A DNA stretch of 64,000 nt from Variovorax sp. JS1663 (GTDB lineage: Bacteria; Pseudomonadota; Gammaproteobacteria; Burkholderiales; Burkholderiaceae_C). The first letter of the stretch is position 1; the number at the start of each line of letters is the position of its first letter. Shown here piece by piece: positions 9,825 through 18,437 of this stretch. The notes under the pieces are model-generated. The model was not told where the DNA came from. It searched no databases and was given only the letters and a program-made list of their open reading frames with translations. A program made the translations under genes and the position numbers. The stretch lies in assembly GCF_002157355.1 (NCBI RefSeq), contig NZ_LYMK01000008.1, positions 1 through 64,000 of the forward strand, in the 5' to 3' direction.

Positions 9825-10928
9825 TTAGCTGCCGCGGCGCTCGCCGTCCAGGAACGCCGCCATGCGCTGCAGCTCCTCGTCCAGCGCCAGGCGGAAGGCC
9901 GCATCGCGCGGCTTGGTGTCCGCATAGCCGAACACCGGCTGCAACCGACCGCCCTTGGCCGTCACGTTGGCCCAGCCGATCACGCGCTCGTGCCACAGCA
10001 GCGGCAGCGCGTAGTAGCCGAGACGGCGCTTTGGCGCCGGGACGTAGGCCTCGAAGGTGTAGCGCCAGCCCCAGAGCAATTCGAAGCGGCGGCGGTCCCA
10101 CACCACCGGGTCGAAGGGCGCGAGCAGGCGCACCGCCTCGTCCGGCGCATGGCGGCGGGAGGCTGGGTTCTCGTCGGCGGGCCAGAACCAGGTGGTGCCT
10201 TCGATACGGCAGCTGGCGAACCGGTTGGGCGCAAGGCGCAGGGCCGCCTGGGTGTTCTGGGCGAGGTGCGGGGCGCCGTAGCCGAGCAGGCGCACCAGGT
10301 AGGTCAGGCTCGAGGCAGGCAGCGGCGCATATTTGCGCACGATCAGGTCGACCAGCGCGGCGGCGCGTGCCGCGCGGCCGGCGGGGCTTTCGTCGCAGGG
10401 CGGGTGGGCCGCCACCTCGTAGATCCGCGTTCCGCTGTCGCGCCGCACCACGCGCAGCATGCCGCGGTAGTGCATGCCGTCGAGCAGGTGCGTGGTGGCA
10501 TTGCTGGAGCCGCCCCAGTAGTTGGTCACGCGGCCGTGCGCGAAATGCGCCTCGACCTCGCGCGGATGCACCTGGCCGTGCTCGCGCACGAAGGCCAGCA
10601 CCTCGGCGGCCTTGCGCCGCGTCTCGGCATCCCAGGCCTGCCTGGCCTCGCGCGGGTGCATCAGGGCCAGGTGCTCGCGCGGCAGGAAGCCGTAGTTGAC
10701 CAGACAGTCCTCCTCGATCGGCAGCCTTGTGTAGCGGCGTTCGAGATCGCCCGCGCGGTAGTCCTTGACGCGGTGGCGCAGCGTGAGGTCCTGGGCCCGC
10801 GCCGGGGCGCGGATGGGATCGGCCTGCACGAAGCCCAGGCGCCGGATCGCGCCCGGCAGGGTGGTGGGCTTGAAGAGCGTGCGCGCGATGGCGTAGCGGC
10901 GCAGGTCATCGAGGGTGGGGGCGGCCAT
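9825..10928 (-). CDS. YcaQ-like winged-helix DNA glycosylase (AlkZ superfamily)
   Basis: 367 aa, close to the HTH_42/YcaQ family length. The N-terminus carries LGFVQADPIRAPARAQDL; the Q-A-D triad matches the QxD catalytic motif of the YcaQ branch, which unhooks interstrand crosslinks and alkylated bases. Tandem winged helices follow, and the C-terminal FDPVVWDRRRFELLWGW segment is characteristic. It would act in the cytoplasm in base-excision repair. It lies 45 bp downstream of the last gene of the catabolic operon on the same strand, so readthrough is possible, but there is no functional link. Confidence 0.82.
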   Translation of the reverse strand: MAAPTLDDLRRYAIARTLFKPTTLPGAIRRLGFVQADPIRAPARAQDLTLRHRVKDYRAGDLERRYTRLPIEEDCLVNYGFLPREHLALMHPREARQAWDAETRRKAAEVLAFVREHGQVHPREVEAHFAHGRVTNYWGGSSNATTHLLDGMHYRGMLRVVRRDSGTRIYEVAAHPPCDESPAGRAARAAALVDLIVRKYAPLPASSLTYLVRLLGYGAPHLAQNTQAALRLAPNRFASCRIEGTTWFWPADENPASRRHAPDEAVRLLAPFDPVVWDRRRFELLWGWRYTFEAYVPAPKRRLGYYALPLLWHERVIGWANVTAKGGRLQPVFGYADTKPRDAAFRLALDEELQRMAAFLDGERRGS

Positions 10929-10973
10929 GCTGCGGATTGCAGCACAGCTGGCCGCCGCCCGCAGGCGCGGGGG

Positions 10974-11852
10974 TCAGACCGCGCTGCGGTGCCGCTCGAT
11001 GCAGGTGGCCAGCGTCTCCTCGCCGGGCCGCTGCCACCAGTCCAGCGCGGAAAAGATCTCCACCTCGCTGTAGCCGGCGAAGCCCGCCTGCTCGACCCAG
11101 CCGCGGATCTTGCGCAGCTCCACTACGCCGTCGCCCATCATCCCGCGGTCGTTCAGGAGGTCGCGCGTGGGGGTGAGCCAGTCGCACACGTGGTAGGCGA
11201 GCAGCCGCTCCCGGCCGGCGCGCGCGATCTGCTGCTGGAGCTTCGGGTCCCACCAGACGTGGTAGATGTCGAGCGCCACGCCCAGCATGCCGCTCTTCTG
11301 CGGGTCGAGTTCGTCGCACAGGTCCAGCGCCTGTTCCAGCGTGTTGACGCAGGCGCGGTCGGCGGCCTGCATCGGGTGCAGCGGCTCGATCGCCAGCGCC
11401 ATGCCGACCTTGCGCGCGTATTCCAGCGAGGCGGCGATGCCGTCGCGCACCTCGCCGCGCGCGCGGGCGAGGTCCTTGTAGTGCACCTTGCCTTCAAGTG
11501 CGCCGGGCAGGGCGCCGACCACCAGCACCAGGCAGGGGGCATTCAATGTCTTCGCTTCGTCGATGGCGCGGCGGTTGTCTTCCAGCGCGGCCTTCAGGCC
11601 GGCGGCGTCCGGCGCGGGGTAGAAGCCCCCGCGGCAGTAGCCGGACAGGCCGATGCCATGGGCGCGCAGTTGCTTTGCGATGCGGGCGAGGCCGACCGCC
11701 GCCACCTGGTCGCGCCAGGGGCTGATGGCGCGGATGCCCTGCGCGGCGCACTGGTCGATGAGGCGGTCGAGCGGCACCTCGGCGCCTTGCTGCTTGCGGA
11801 GGGTGGCGGTGTTGATGGAGAGCCAGTCGTGGTCTCGGGAGAAATCGCGCAT
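10974..11852 (-). CDS. sugar phosphate isomerase/epimerase family TIM-barrel protein
   Basis: 292 aa, xylose-isomerase-like TIM barrel (AP endonuclease 2 superfamily). Metal-ligand-type positions are visible in AIEPLHP, GVALDIYHVWWDP, AYHVCDW and EVEIFSA. Such proteins isomerise or epimerise sugars, or cleave 3-keto-sugar derivatives. It is the last gene of the long minus-strand catabolic operon, 34 bp after the enolase-superfamily gene. The start at 11852 was chosen because it directly precedes the homologous N-terminus (DWLSINTATLRKQ); the open frame continues upstream through the preceding gene in another frame. Confidence 0.85.
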   Translation of the reverse strand: MRDFSRDHDWLSINTATLRKQQGAEVPLDRLIDQCAAQGIRAISPWRDQVAAVGLARIAKQLRAHGIGLSGYCRGGFYPAPDAAGLKAALEDNRRAIDEAKTLNAPCLVLVVGALPGALEGKVHYKDLARARGEVRDGIAASLEYARKVGMALAIEPLHPMQAADRACVNTLEQALDLCDELDPQKSGMLGVALDIYHVWWDPKLQQQIARAGRERLLAYHVCDWLTPTRDLLNDRGMMGDGVVELRKIRGWVEQAGFAGYSEVEIFSALDWWQRPGEETLATCIERHRSAV

Positions 11853-11886
11853 GGGGAAAGAGCAGTTGGAGCAGAAGAAAGAACGA

Positions 11887-13311
11887 TCAGCCGCCCAGCG
11901 GCGCCATCGCGTCGAAATCGGGCATCGCTGCGCTGGCGAAACCGGGGCAGTCCAGCGATCCGAGAGCGAGGCGCCCGTCGCGGATGCGCAGGCGCACCGC
12001 GCCGTGCGAGCGCTCGTAGAGGTCGCCGTGCGCATCGAGGAAGGCCTGCTGCTCCGCGAGCGGCAGGGCAGCCATGCCATCGACGTAGTGATGGCCGTTG
12101 CGCTCGACGTGGGTGATGCCCAGCAGGTTGACCAGCGCCAGGTCCTGCTGCACGGCCAGGCCGGCCTGGGTGGTCAGGTCCTCCGCCGACATGAAGTAGC
12201 GCAGTTGCGTCTGCTCGGCGTTCCATGCGGCGCAGCGCGCCGCGTTGAGCAGCGACTTGTAGAAGCCCTTGCAGGTCTTGGAGGACACGCCGGCATAGCC
12301 GCGGGCGCGTGCCTGCACGAAGCTGTCGAGCTCGCCGTCGGACTCGTCGATGATCACCGGCTTGCCGATGCTCGCGCTGCGCACGTCGCGCAGGTCACGC
12401 TCCAGGGCCACCTTGCGCGCGATCGGCTGTTCGACGAAGAGGATCGATGCATACAGGCGGGCGAGCGCGGGCGTCTCGCGCATGCGCGCCATCAGCTCGG
12501 CGATGCCGGCCGCGTCGGCGTACTGCTCGTTGCCGTCGAGCGAAACGAAGTAGGGACCGCCCATGTTGTCGAGCACGGTCTCGATGGCGCCGAGGCGCGC
12601 CAGGTCGGCCGCGATGTCGCCGCCCACCTTGAGCTTGAAGTAGCGGTGGCCATAGACACGCACCACCTCCTCGAGCGTTTCCGGCAGGCCATCGGCCACG
12701 GGGTCCTTCAGGTCCGCCGCGGTGATCGCGTCCAGCATGCCGACCGTGTGGCGCGCCTCGATGCTCGCGGCCGGGGCCAGGCCGGCCAGGAAGGTGTTCA
12801 TGTCCAGTCCATCGAATTCCGGCCGGCCCGGGCCGATGCCGGCGGCGTTGCTCCGCACGGCGGCTTGGAAGGGGATCTGCAGCGCGCGGCACAGCGCATC
12901 GAGCACGGCGCGGTCGAGCAGTGCGGGGCCGTAGCTGGCCAACAGCGGATTGAAGCCTCGCGCCTCGGCCGCGAGGCGGTGCGCATCGTGGTGTCGCGCA
13001 AAGTGGCCGAATGCGGTGGACGGCGCCGCGTCGCTCAGGTAGGCCTCGCGCGCGAGCCTGGTGACGCGGCGCAGTTGATCGAAGTTGTCCTCGTTGCTGA
13101 GTGCGAGGTTCTTGTCGAACCACTTGGGCGCCATCAGTTCGGCAGCGGCGCCCCAGGCCCCGGCCCCGTCGGCGAACTCGATGCGCACGCGCGCGAAAGC
13201 CTGCGGGCACTCGGTCAGCGTCACCACGCCGAAGCGGAAGGGCAGGCGCAGCACCACCGGGCGCTCGAAGAGGGCGATCTCGCGGATCGCGAAGCGCGAG
13301 GCCTCAGTCAT
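11887..13311 (-). CDS. enolase-superfamily (MR/MLE) enzyme
   Basis: 474 aa, somewhat longer than typical mandelate racemase or sugar-acid dehydratase members (about 370-440). The C-terminal barrel shows the K-x-K base motif (FKLKVGG) and successive acidic metal ligands in SLDGNEQY, LFVEQPI and IIDESDG, as required for abstraction of a proton alpha to a carboxylate. The N-terminal ~130 residues form the capping domain that sets specificity. It overlaps the preceding isomerase gene by 8 bp, so the two are probably translationally coupled. Dehydration or racemisation of a sugar acid is the family-level expectation; the substrate is unknown. Confidence 0.85.
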   Translation of the reverse strand: MTEASRFAIREIALFERPVVLRLPFRFGVVTLTECPQAFARVRIEFADGAGAWGAAAELMAPKWFDKNLALSNEDNFDQLRRVTRLAREAYLSDAAPSTAFGHFARHHDAHRLAAEARGFNPLLASYGPALLDRAVLDALCRALQIPFQAAVRSNAAGIGPGRPEFDGLDMNTFLAGLAPAASIEARHTVGMLDAITAADLKDPVADGLPETLEEVVRVYGHRYFKLKVGGDIAADLARLGAIETVLDNMGGPYFVSLDGNEQYADAAGIAELMARMRETPALARLYASILFVEQPIARKVALERDLRDVRSASIGKPVIIDESDGELDSFVQARARGYAGVSSKTCKGFYKSLLNAARCAAWNAEQTQLRYFMSAEDLTTQAGLAVQQDLALVNLLGITHVERNGHHYVDGMAALPLAEQQAFLDAHGDLYERSHGAVRLRIRDGRLALGSLDCPGFASAAMPDFDAMAPLGG

Positions 13312-14152
13312 GGGTGGCGTCCTCCTCGATTCCGCGCAGGTAGCCGATGGCGCGGGCCGCGGCGCCCATGCCGTCCGGCACGTAGTCGAAGGGTTCCACC
13401 GCGACGATGCCGTCGTAGTGGCCGGCGGCCTGCATCTCGCGCAGGGCCGCCAGGATGGGCGCGAAGCGCATGCCGCCCTGGCCGGGGCCGCGGCGGTTGG
13501 GGTCGTTGACCTGCACATGGGCGATGTGGCCGGTGGGCATCCAGCGGCGCATGAGCGTGGGAATGTCCTCCAGCTCCACCTGGCCTGCGGCGCTGCAGTC
13601 GATCATGGTCCTGAAGGCGGGCGAGTCGATGGTTTGCACCAGCTCGACCGCCTCGGCCACTGTGTTGACGAGATCGGTCTCGACGCGGGAAAGAGGCTCG
13701 ATGCAGTAGACGATGCCGCATTGCGCGGCGGCCTGTGCCGCGGCCGCCAGGCATGCCCGGGCCCGTTCCAGCGCCGCCTCGCGCGATTCGCCCGGTGGCA
13801 CGCTGCGCTGGCGCGGCGAGCCGTGCACCAGGTAGCGCCCGCCCATCAGCGCGCAGAGCTCGACCAGGCGCTGCATCACTGCCGTGCTGCGCTGCCGCAG
13901 GGCCGCATCGGCGCTCACGATCGACAGGCCGGCCGGCGCCACCAGCAGCCAGTGCAGGCCGCTGATCTCCAGACCGTGGCCCTGGGCCATGCGGCCGAAC
14001 TCGCGCGCCTGCGCGTCGCTGATCTCCATCGGATCGTCAGCCAGCGTGAAGGGCGCGACCTCCAGCCCGTCGTAGCCCAGTGCCGCTGCGGCGCGGCACT
14101 GCCCGGCGAAGGGGAGGTCTTTCAGGACCTCGTTGCAGAGCGCGATCTTCAT
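13304..14152 (-). CDS. sugar phosphate isomerase/epimerase family protein (xylose isomerase-like)
   Basis: 282 aa TIM barrel. Landmarks: ALGYDGLEVAPF at strand 2, a Glu in YCIEPLSR, DCSAAGQVE and HIAHVQVNDPNR at the metal site, and a final Glu in AVEPFDY. This pattern matches hydroxypyruvate isomerase/IolE-like and 3-keto-sugar-processing barrels. It is a different subgroup from the isomerase at the end of the operon, so the pathway uses two such barrels. It overlaps the enolase-superfamily gene by 8 bp and follows tctA by 15 bp. Confidence 0.87.
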   Translation of the reverse strand: MKIALCNEVLKDLPFAGQCRAAAALGYDGLEVAPFTLADDPMEISDAQAREFGRMAQGHGLEISGLHWLLVAPAGLSIVSADAALRQRSTAVMQRLVELCALMGGRYLVHGSPRQRSVPPGESREAALERARACLAAAAQAAAQCGIVYCIEPLSRVETDLVNTVAEAVELVQTIDSPAFRTMIDCSAAGQVELEDIPTLMRRWMPTGHIAHVQVNDPNRRGPGQGGMRFAPILAALREMQAAGHYDGIVAVEPFDYVPDGMGAAARAIGYLRGIEEDATHD

Positions 14153-14167
14153 GGCTTGCGTGCGTCC

Positions 14168-15694
14168 TCAGGCGCTGCGGCGCCACACCAAGCGCTTGGC
14201 GCCGCCCCAGGCCCGGCGCATGCGCTGGTTGACCGCAGGGATGTACATCAGCATGGTCAGCAGTGTGACCGCGGCGAGCACAGCGCAGATGGGCCGCGTG
14301 AAGAAGGGCGCGAGGCTGCCGTCCGACAGCACCAGGCCGCGCCGCAGGCTCTTGTCCAGCAGTTCGCCCAGCACCAGGCCAAGCACGAGGGGTGCCATCT
14401 CGTAGCCGCGGCGGCGCAGGAAGAAGGCCGCGATGCCGATCACCAGCATGACGTAGACGTCGAACAGCCGCGAGGCGATGGCGAAGGAGCCGACCGTGCA
14501 CAGCACGAAGATCACCGGCATCAGCACCGTGCGCCGCACGCGCAGCACATAGAGCAGCGGGCGCACCAGGAACAGGCCGAAGATCAGGATGCTGATGGTG
14601 GCCAGCGTGGTCATCGCCACCACGTCGTAGACGAACTGCGGCGTCTTGATCATCAGCATGGGGCCGGGCTGGATGCCGTGGATGATCATCGCCGCCATCA
14701 GCACCGCGGCCGGCGCCGAGCCCGGGATGCCCAGCGCCAGCGCCGGGATGATGCCGCCCGGAATGGCGGACATGTCGCCGGTCTCGGCGGCCATCAGCCC
14801 GTCGATCGAGCCCTTGCCGAACTGCTCGCGCTCGGGGCTCACCGACTTGGCGGCCGCGTAGGACATCCAGGCGCCCGAGTCCTCGCCGATGCCCGGCAGG
14901 ATGCCCGTGACCACGCCGATCACGCCTGAGCGGATCACGGTGCGCCAATACTGGAACACCTCGCGGAAGCGTGGAAGCACCGAGTCCTTCATCTCCACGA
15001 TCTTGCGCTCGATCGGGTCGGCCAGCGAGGTCAGCACCTCGGCGAAGCCGAAAGCGCCGATCAGCGCCGGGATCAGCGCGATGCCGCCCGAGAGCTCGTC
15101 CCAGCCGAAGGTGAAGCGGTCGTAGGCGTAGAGGCCCTCCTGGCCCACCTGCGCCAGCAGCAGGCCCAGGCAGCCCATCAGCCAGCCCTTGATCGGGTCC
15201 TCGCCCACGATGCTGCCCGACATGGCGACGCCGAACAGCGCCAGCCAGAAGAACTCGAAGGCGCCGAAGGACAGCGCGATCTCCGCCAGCGCCGGCGTGA
15301 ACATCGCCAGGCACAGCACGCCGAACAGGGTGCCGGTGAAGGCGCCGGAGGTCGCGATGCCGATGGCGCGGCCGGCCTCGCCCTTGCGCGCCAGCGCGTA
15401 GCCGTCGGCGCAGGACGCGGCGTTGGCCGCGGTGCCGGGGATGTTGAGCAGGATCGCGCTGCGGCTGCCGCCGTAGAGCGTGCCCACGTAGGCGCAGATC
15501 AGGATCAGGATGGCGTCGTTGGGCGCCATCTTGATGGTGAGCGTGGTCAAGAGCGCGATGCACAGCGTGGCCGACAGGCCCGGCATGCAGCCCACCAGGA
15601 TGCCCAGCAGCGCCCCGCCCAGGCCGTACACGATGGACCAGAAATTCAGGAAGCCGAGGTACGAGTGCCCCAGCATCTGGAGACCTTCGAGCAT
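14168..15694 (-). CDS. tctA: tripartite tricarboxylate transporter permease TctA
   Basis: 508 aa, the usual TctA length, with about 12 membrane segments. The conserved G-rich motifs are clear: VGCMPGLSATLCIALLTT early on, YGGSRSAILLNIPGTAANAAS, and GVVTGILPGIGEDSGAWMSY in the second half. It forms the large inner-membrane subunit that uses an ion gradient to import a carboxylate or other organic anion delivered by a periplasmic Bug protein. The gene order is tctC-tctB-tctA, with 15 bp between tctB and tctA. Confidence 0.95.
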   Translation of the reverse strand: MLEGLQMLGHSYLGFLNFWSIVYGLGGALLGILVGCMPGLSATLCIALLTTLTIKMAPNDAILILICAYVGTLYGGSRSAILLNIPGTAANAASCADGYALARKGEAGRAIGIATSGAFTGTLFGVLCLAMFTPALAEIALSFGAFEFFWLALFGVAMSGSIVGEDPIKGWLMGCLGLLLAQVGQEGLYAYDRFTFGWDELSGGIALIPALIGAFGFAEVLTSLADPIERKIVEMKDSVLPRFREVFQYWRTVIRSGVIGVVTGILPGIGEDSGAWMSYAAAKSVSPEREQFGKGSIDGLMAAETGDMSAIPGGIIPALALGIPGSAPAAVLMAAMIIHGIQPGPMLMIKTPQFVYDVVAMTTLATISILIFGLFLVRPLLYVLRVRRTVLMPVIFVLCTVGSFAIASRLFDVYVMLVIGIAAFFLRRRGYEMAPLVLGLVLGELLDKSLRRGLVLSDGSLAPFFTRPICAVLAAVTLLTMLMYIPAVNQRMRRAWGGAKRLVWRRSA

Positions 15695-15709
15695 GAAAGT
15701 CCCTCCCGT

Positions 15710-16300
15710 TCAGGGCAGGCGCACCAGGAAGAACTCCTGGAACACGAGCGTGATGACGATGCCGGCGCCCAGCCCCACCGCGAGGGCGAAGGCCAGACCG
15801 CGCAGGCGCTGGTTCTTCGCGCCGCGCTCGGCGAACTGCAGCAGGCTGATGGTGACGGTGACGAAGGCCGCGGCCGCCGCCCAGAAGGGCAGGCCATGGC
15901 CCACCAGGCCGAGCGCGAAGCCGATGCACAGCGCCAGCACGGTCCACATGCGCTTCGTCTCGGCGCGGTCCGCGGCGGTGCGCAAATGCGGCACGTGGGG
16001 GTGCTTGGCCAGCCGGCGCCAGGAGCGCCACAGCATCAGCAGGCCGAAGAAGACGATGGCCCCGCCCAGGAAGCCCGGCAGCAGGCCGGGCACCGTGTAG
16101 GGGTTGATGTCCTGCTTCTCCAGCCGGTCCATGCGCAGCGCGCCGAGGGTGGTGGCGATGCCGAACACGATCCAGCCCAGCGCCTGCCAGAGGTCGGCGC
16201 GCGGCGAGGTCTTGCGCTCGTGCGCTGCCGCTGCGGCAGCCGCCGCTTCGAGTTCGGCGGCGGTGCCGGCCTGCGTTGGCGTGTGCGCGGCGCTGCTCAC
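15710..16300 (-). CDS. tctB: tripartite tricarboxylate transporter small subunit TctB
   Basis: 196 aa with four predicted membrane helices (TLGALRMD/IVFGIATT region, GLLPGFLGGAIVFFGLLML, VLALCIGFALGLVGHGLPFW, and a C-terminal helix), a little longer than many TctB proteins because of an Ala-rich N-terminal stretch. It is the small membrane subunit partnering TctA. Its ATG overlaps the stop of the upstream Bug gene (ATGA, 16297-16300), showing translational coupling of binding protein and permease. Confidence 0.9.
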   Translation of the reverse strand: MSSAAHTPTQAGTAAELEAAAAAAAAHERKTSPRADLWQALGWIVFGIATTLGALRMDRLEKQDINPYTVPGLLPGFLGGAIVFFGLLMLWRSWRRLAKHPHVPHLRTAADRAETKRMWTVLALCIGFALGLVGHGLPFWAAAAAFVTVTISLLQFAERGAKNQRLRGLAFALAVGLGAGIVITLVFQEFFLVRLP

Positions 16301-17307
16301 GGCCGTGCGATGCCCAGTGTCTCGGGCGAAACCTTGGCCTTGCCGCTGTCGAACAGCAGCCAGGTGTTGGCCTGGATGGCCGGCGTGACGGCGGTCTGGG
16401 CCTCGGCGCCGTGCAGCGGCGCGAAGAGGGCGCCGCGGCTGGTCGCGTATTTCTTCAGCACCTCGCTTTTGGAAATGTTGTCGACCCAGATCTTCTCCAC
16501 CGTCTTCACCACCTCGTCGGGCACGCCCTTGGGAATGAAGATGCCGAAGTAGTTGGCCGGTGCCTTGAAGCCGTCGAGGGTCTTGGACAGCGGCTCGATG
16601 GTGCCGTAGCCCTCAAGCTCCAGCGCCTTGTCGCTCACCGTGGCCAGCGGGCGGAGGCGCTTGCCGCGGATCATGTCGGCCTGCTCCACCGCCAGCTGGG
16701 TGGTGACCTCGGTCTCGTTGGCCACCGTCGCCACCACGGCGGGGTTGCCGCCGTCGTAGGTGACGTGCCGGTACTTGACGCCGGTGCTCTTGGCGATCAG
16801 CTCCATCGCGTTGTGGCCGGCCGAGGTGACGCCGGCGGTGGCCACGCTGATCTGGCCGGGCTTGGCCTTCATGGCGTCCAGCAGGTCCTTGGCGTTCTTG
16901 TAGGGCGCGCCGGCGTTGACGCCGATCACCTGCACGTTGGCCACGTTGAGGAATAGGTGCCAGTCGGTGATCCTGGTCTTGAGCATGCCCAGCGTCTCGT
17001 AGGAGCCCAGGTCCTGCGCCGCGCCGGCGGTCCAGGTGTAGCCGTCCTTGGGGGCGTCGAGCGCGCTCTTGCTGCCGATGGAGCCGGAGGCGCCGGGCTG
17101 GTTCACGATCACCACCTTCTGGCCCAGCGTCTTCTCGATCTCCGCCGCCGTGACCCGCGTCACCTGGTCGGTGGAGCCGCCGGCGGCCCAGGGCACGATG
17201 ATGGTGACGGGCCGCGAAGGCTTCCAGTCCTGGGCCAGGGCGGGCGAGCCCAGCGCCGCCAATGCGGCTGCCAGGGCGATGCTTCGAATCAGGTGGCGCT
17301 TCTGCAT
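16297..17307 (-). CDS. tctC: Bug/TctC-family tripartite transporter substrate-binding protein
   Basis: 336 aa periplasmic solute-binding protein. An N-terminal signal peptide (KR followed by a hydrophobic Ala/Leu stretch, cleavage after SPALAQD) is followed by the Bug signature VTIIVPWAAGGSTDQVTR and VVIVNQPGASGSIGSKSAL. It should capture an organic anion for TctAB, to which it is coupled by an ATGA overlap. The start at 17307 follows a good ribosome-binding site (AGGAGAC); the open frame upstream is not signal-like. A second Bug gene heads the same operon, so one permease pair may serve two receptors. Confidence 0.92.
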   Translation of the reverse strand: MQKRHLIRSIALAAALAALGSPALAQDWKPSRPVTIIVPWAAGGSTDQVTRVTAAEIEKTLGQKVVIVNQPGASGSIGSKSALDAPKDGYTWTAGAAQDLGSYETLGMLKTRITDWHLFLNVANVQVIGVNAGAPYKNAKDLLDAMKAKPGQISVATAGVTSAGHNAMELIAKSTGVKYRHVTYDGGNPAVVATVANETEVTTQLAVEQADMIRGKRLRPLATVSDKALELEGYGTIEPLSKTLDGFKAPANYFGIFIPKGVPDEVVKTVEKIWVDNISKSEVLKKYATSRGALFAPLHGAEAQTAVTPAIQANTWLLFDSGKAKVSPETLGIARP

Positions 17308-17365
17308 GGTGTCTCCTGTGGATGAGTTGGACTGGGAAACGGGATGCGTGAAACAGGACATGGCG

Positions 17366-18433
17366 CTAGCCGAGCCAGCGCTGGAGGTTGGCGGCGACGA
17401 AGTCGTCGTCGTGGAGATCGGGGTAGGCGTCGTGCACGCGCGTCAGCTCGTCGGCCTGGCCGGGGCTCAGGCCTTCCTGCGGGTCCAGGCACCAGATGCC
17501 TTCGAGCACGCCTTGGCGCCGCAGCACCTCGTGGCAGCCGGCGATGCAGCCATGGAAGTCGTGGGCAACGTCGAACAGGGCGGCATTGCAGTCGGTGACC
17601 TGGGCGTCCAGCGCCAGCAGGTCCATCGGCACGTCGTTGGCAGCGACGGCCCGGTGGATGCACGCGAGCAGCTCGACCGCGCGGCGCGTGCCCACGCTCC
17701 AGTGGCCCAGCAGGCCGCCCTGGATGCGCACCCTGACCGGCACCCCCTCGCGCATCAGCACGAAGGGGGCGAGCAGGTCCAGCACGATGTGGTCGTCGTT
17801 GCCGGTGTAGAGCGCGATCCGGCCTTCGGCGCCGGCCTCGACCACGCCGCGCACCACGTCCAGCGTGCGGTAGCGGTTGAAGGGCGCCATCTTGATCGCG
17901 ACCACGTTGTCGATCGCGGCGAAGCGGCGCCAGAAGCTGGCGGGCAGTTGAAGGCCGCCGACGGCGGGCTGCAGGTAGAAGCCGACCAGCGGCATCACCT
18001 CGGCGACGGCGCGGCAGTGCGCGATCAGCGCATCCTCGTCGGCGCCCTTGAGCGCCGCCAGGCTCAGCAGGCCGGCGTGGTACCCCAACGTGCGAGCCGT
18101 CTCGGCCTCGGCGATGGCCTGCGCGGCCGGGCCGGCCAGGCCGGCGATCATGAAGAGCGGGCGCCGGCCATCCAGCGGCGCCCAGTGCAGGGCCTCGTGC
18201 ATCGCGAGCTCGAGCACCGGCTTGTAGAGACCCTTCTCGCGGATCGCGAACTGAGTCGAGTGCACGCCCACCGCCAGGCCGCCGGCACCGGCATCGAGGT
18301 AGTAGCGGCTCATGGCGCGCTGGCGGCGTTCGTCGAGCCGCCGGTTCGCATCCAGCGCGAGCAGGTGCGCCGGGATCACCGCGCCGCGCCGGAGCAGCGC
18401 GAGCGAGGCGGCGGGGATCTGCGTGCGGTGCAT
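17366..18433 (-). CDS. dihydrodipicolinate synthase/N-acetylneuraminate lyase-family protein
   Basis: 355 aa, longer than the ~300 aa norm by a C-terminal extension rich in acidic residues. The DapA-type TIM barrel is visible: the N-terminal AGAGGLAVGVHSTQF segment corresponds to the G-x-x-x-GT/E loop. In strand 6, VVAIKMAPFNRY places a Lys where the Schiff-base lysine usually sits. Class I aldolases of this group make or break C-C bonds of 2-keto acids. It lies 4 bp after the epimerase gene and 58 bp before tctC. The Tyr of the canonical triad is not obvious, so the precise reaction is open. Confidence 0.8.
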   Translation of the reverse strand: MHRTQIPAASLALLRRGAVIPAHLLALDANRRLDERRQRAMSRYYLDAGAGGLAVGVHSTQFAIREKGLYKPVLELAMHEALHWAPLDGRRPLFMIAGLAGPAAQAIAEAETARTLGYHAGLLSLAALKGADEDALIAHCRAVAEVMPLVGFYLQPAVGGLQLPASFWRRFAAIDNVVAIKMAPFNRYRTLDVVRGVVEAGAEGRIALYTGNDDHIVLDLLAPFVLMREGVPVRVRIQGGLLGHWSVGTRRAVELLACIHRAVAANDVPMDLLALDAQVTDCNAALFDVAHDFHGCIAGCHEVLRRQGVLEGIWCLDPQEGLSPGQADELTRVHDAYPDLHDDDFVAANLQRWLG

Positions 18434-18437
18434 GGCT

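Noticed and set aside
9813..12116. 767-codon frame antisense to the ycaQ-like and isomerase genes
   Set aside because: Low-complexity Ala/Arg/Gly translation; both opposite-strand genes show clear families.
13085..14929. 614-codon plus-strand frame across the enolase, isomerase and tctA genes
   Set aside because: Crosses three real genes on the other strand; His/Asp/Gln-rich with no fold.
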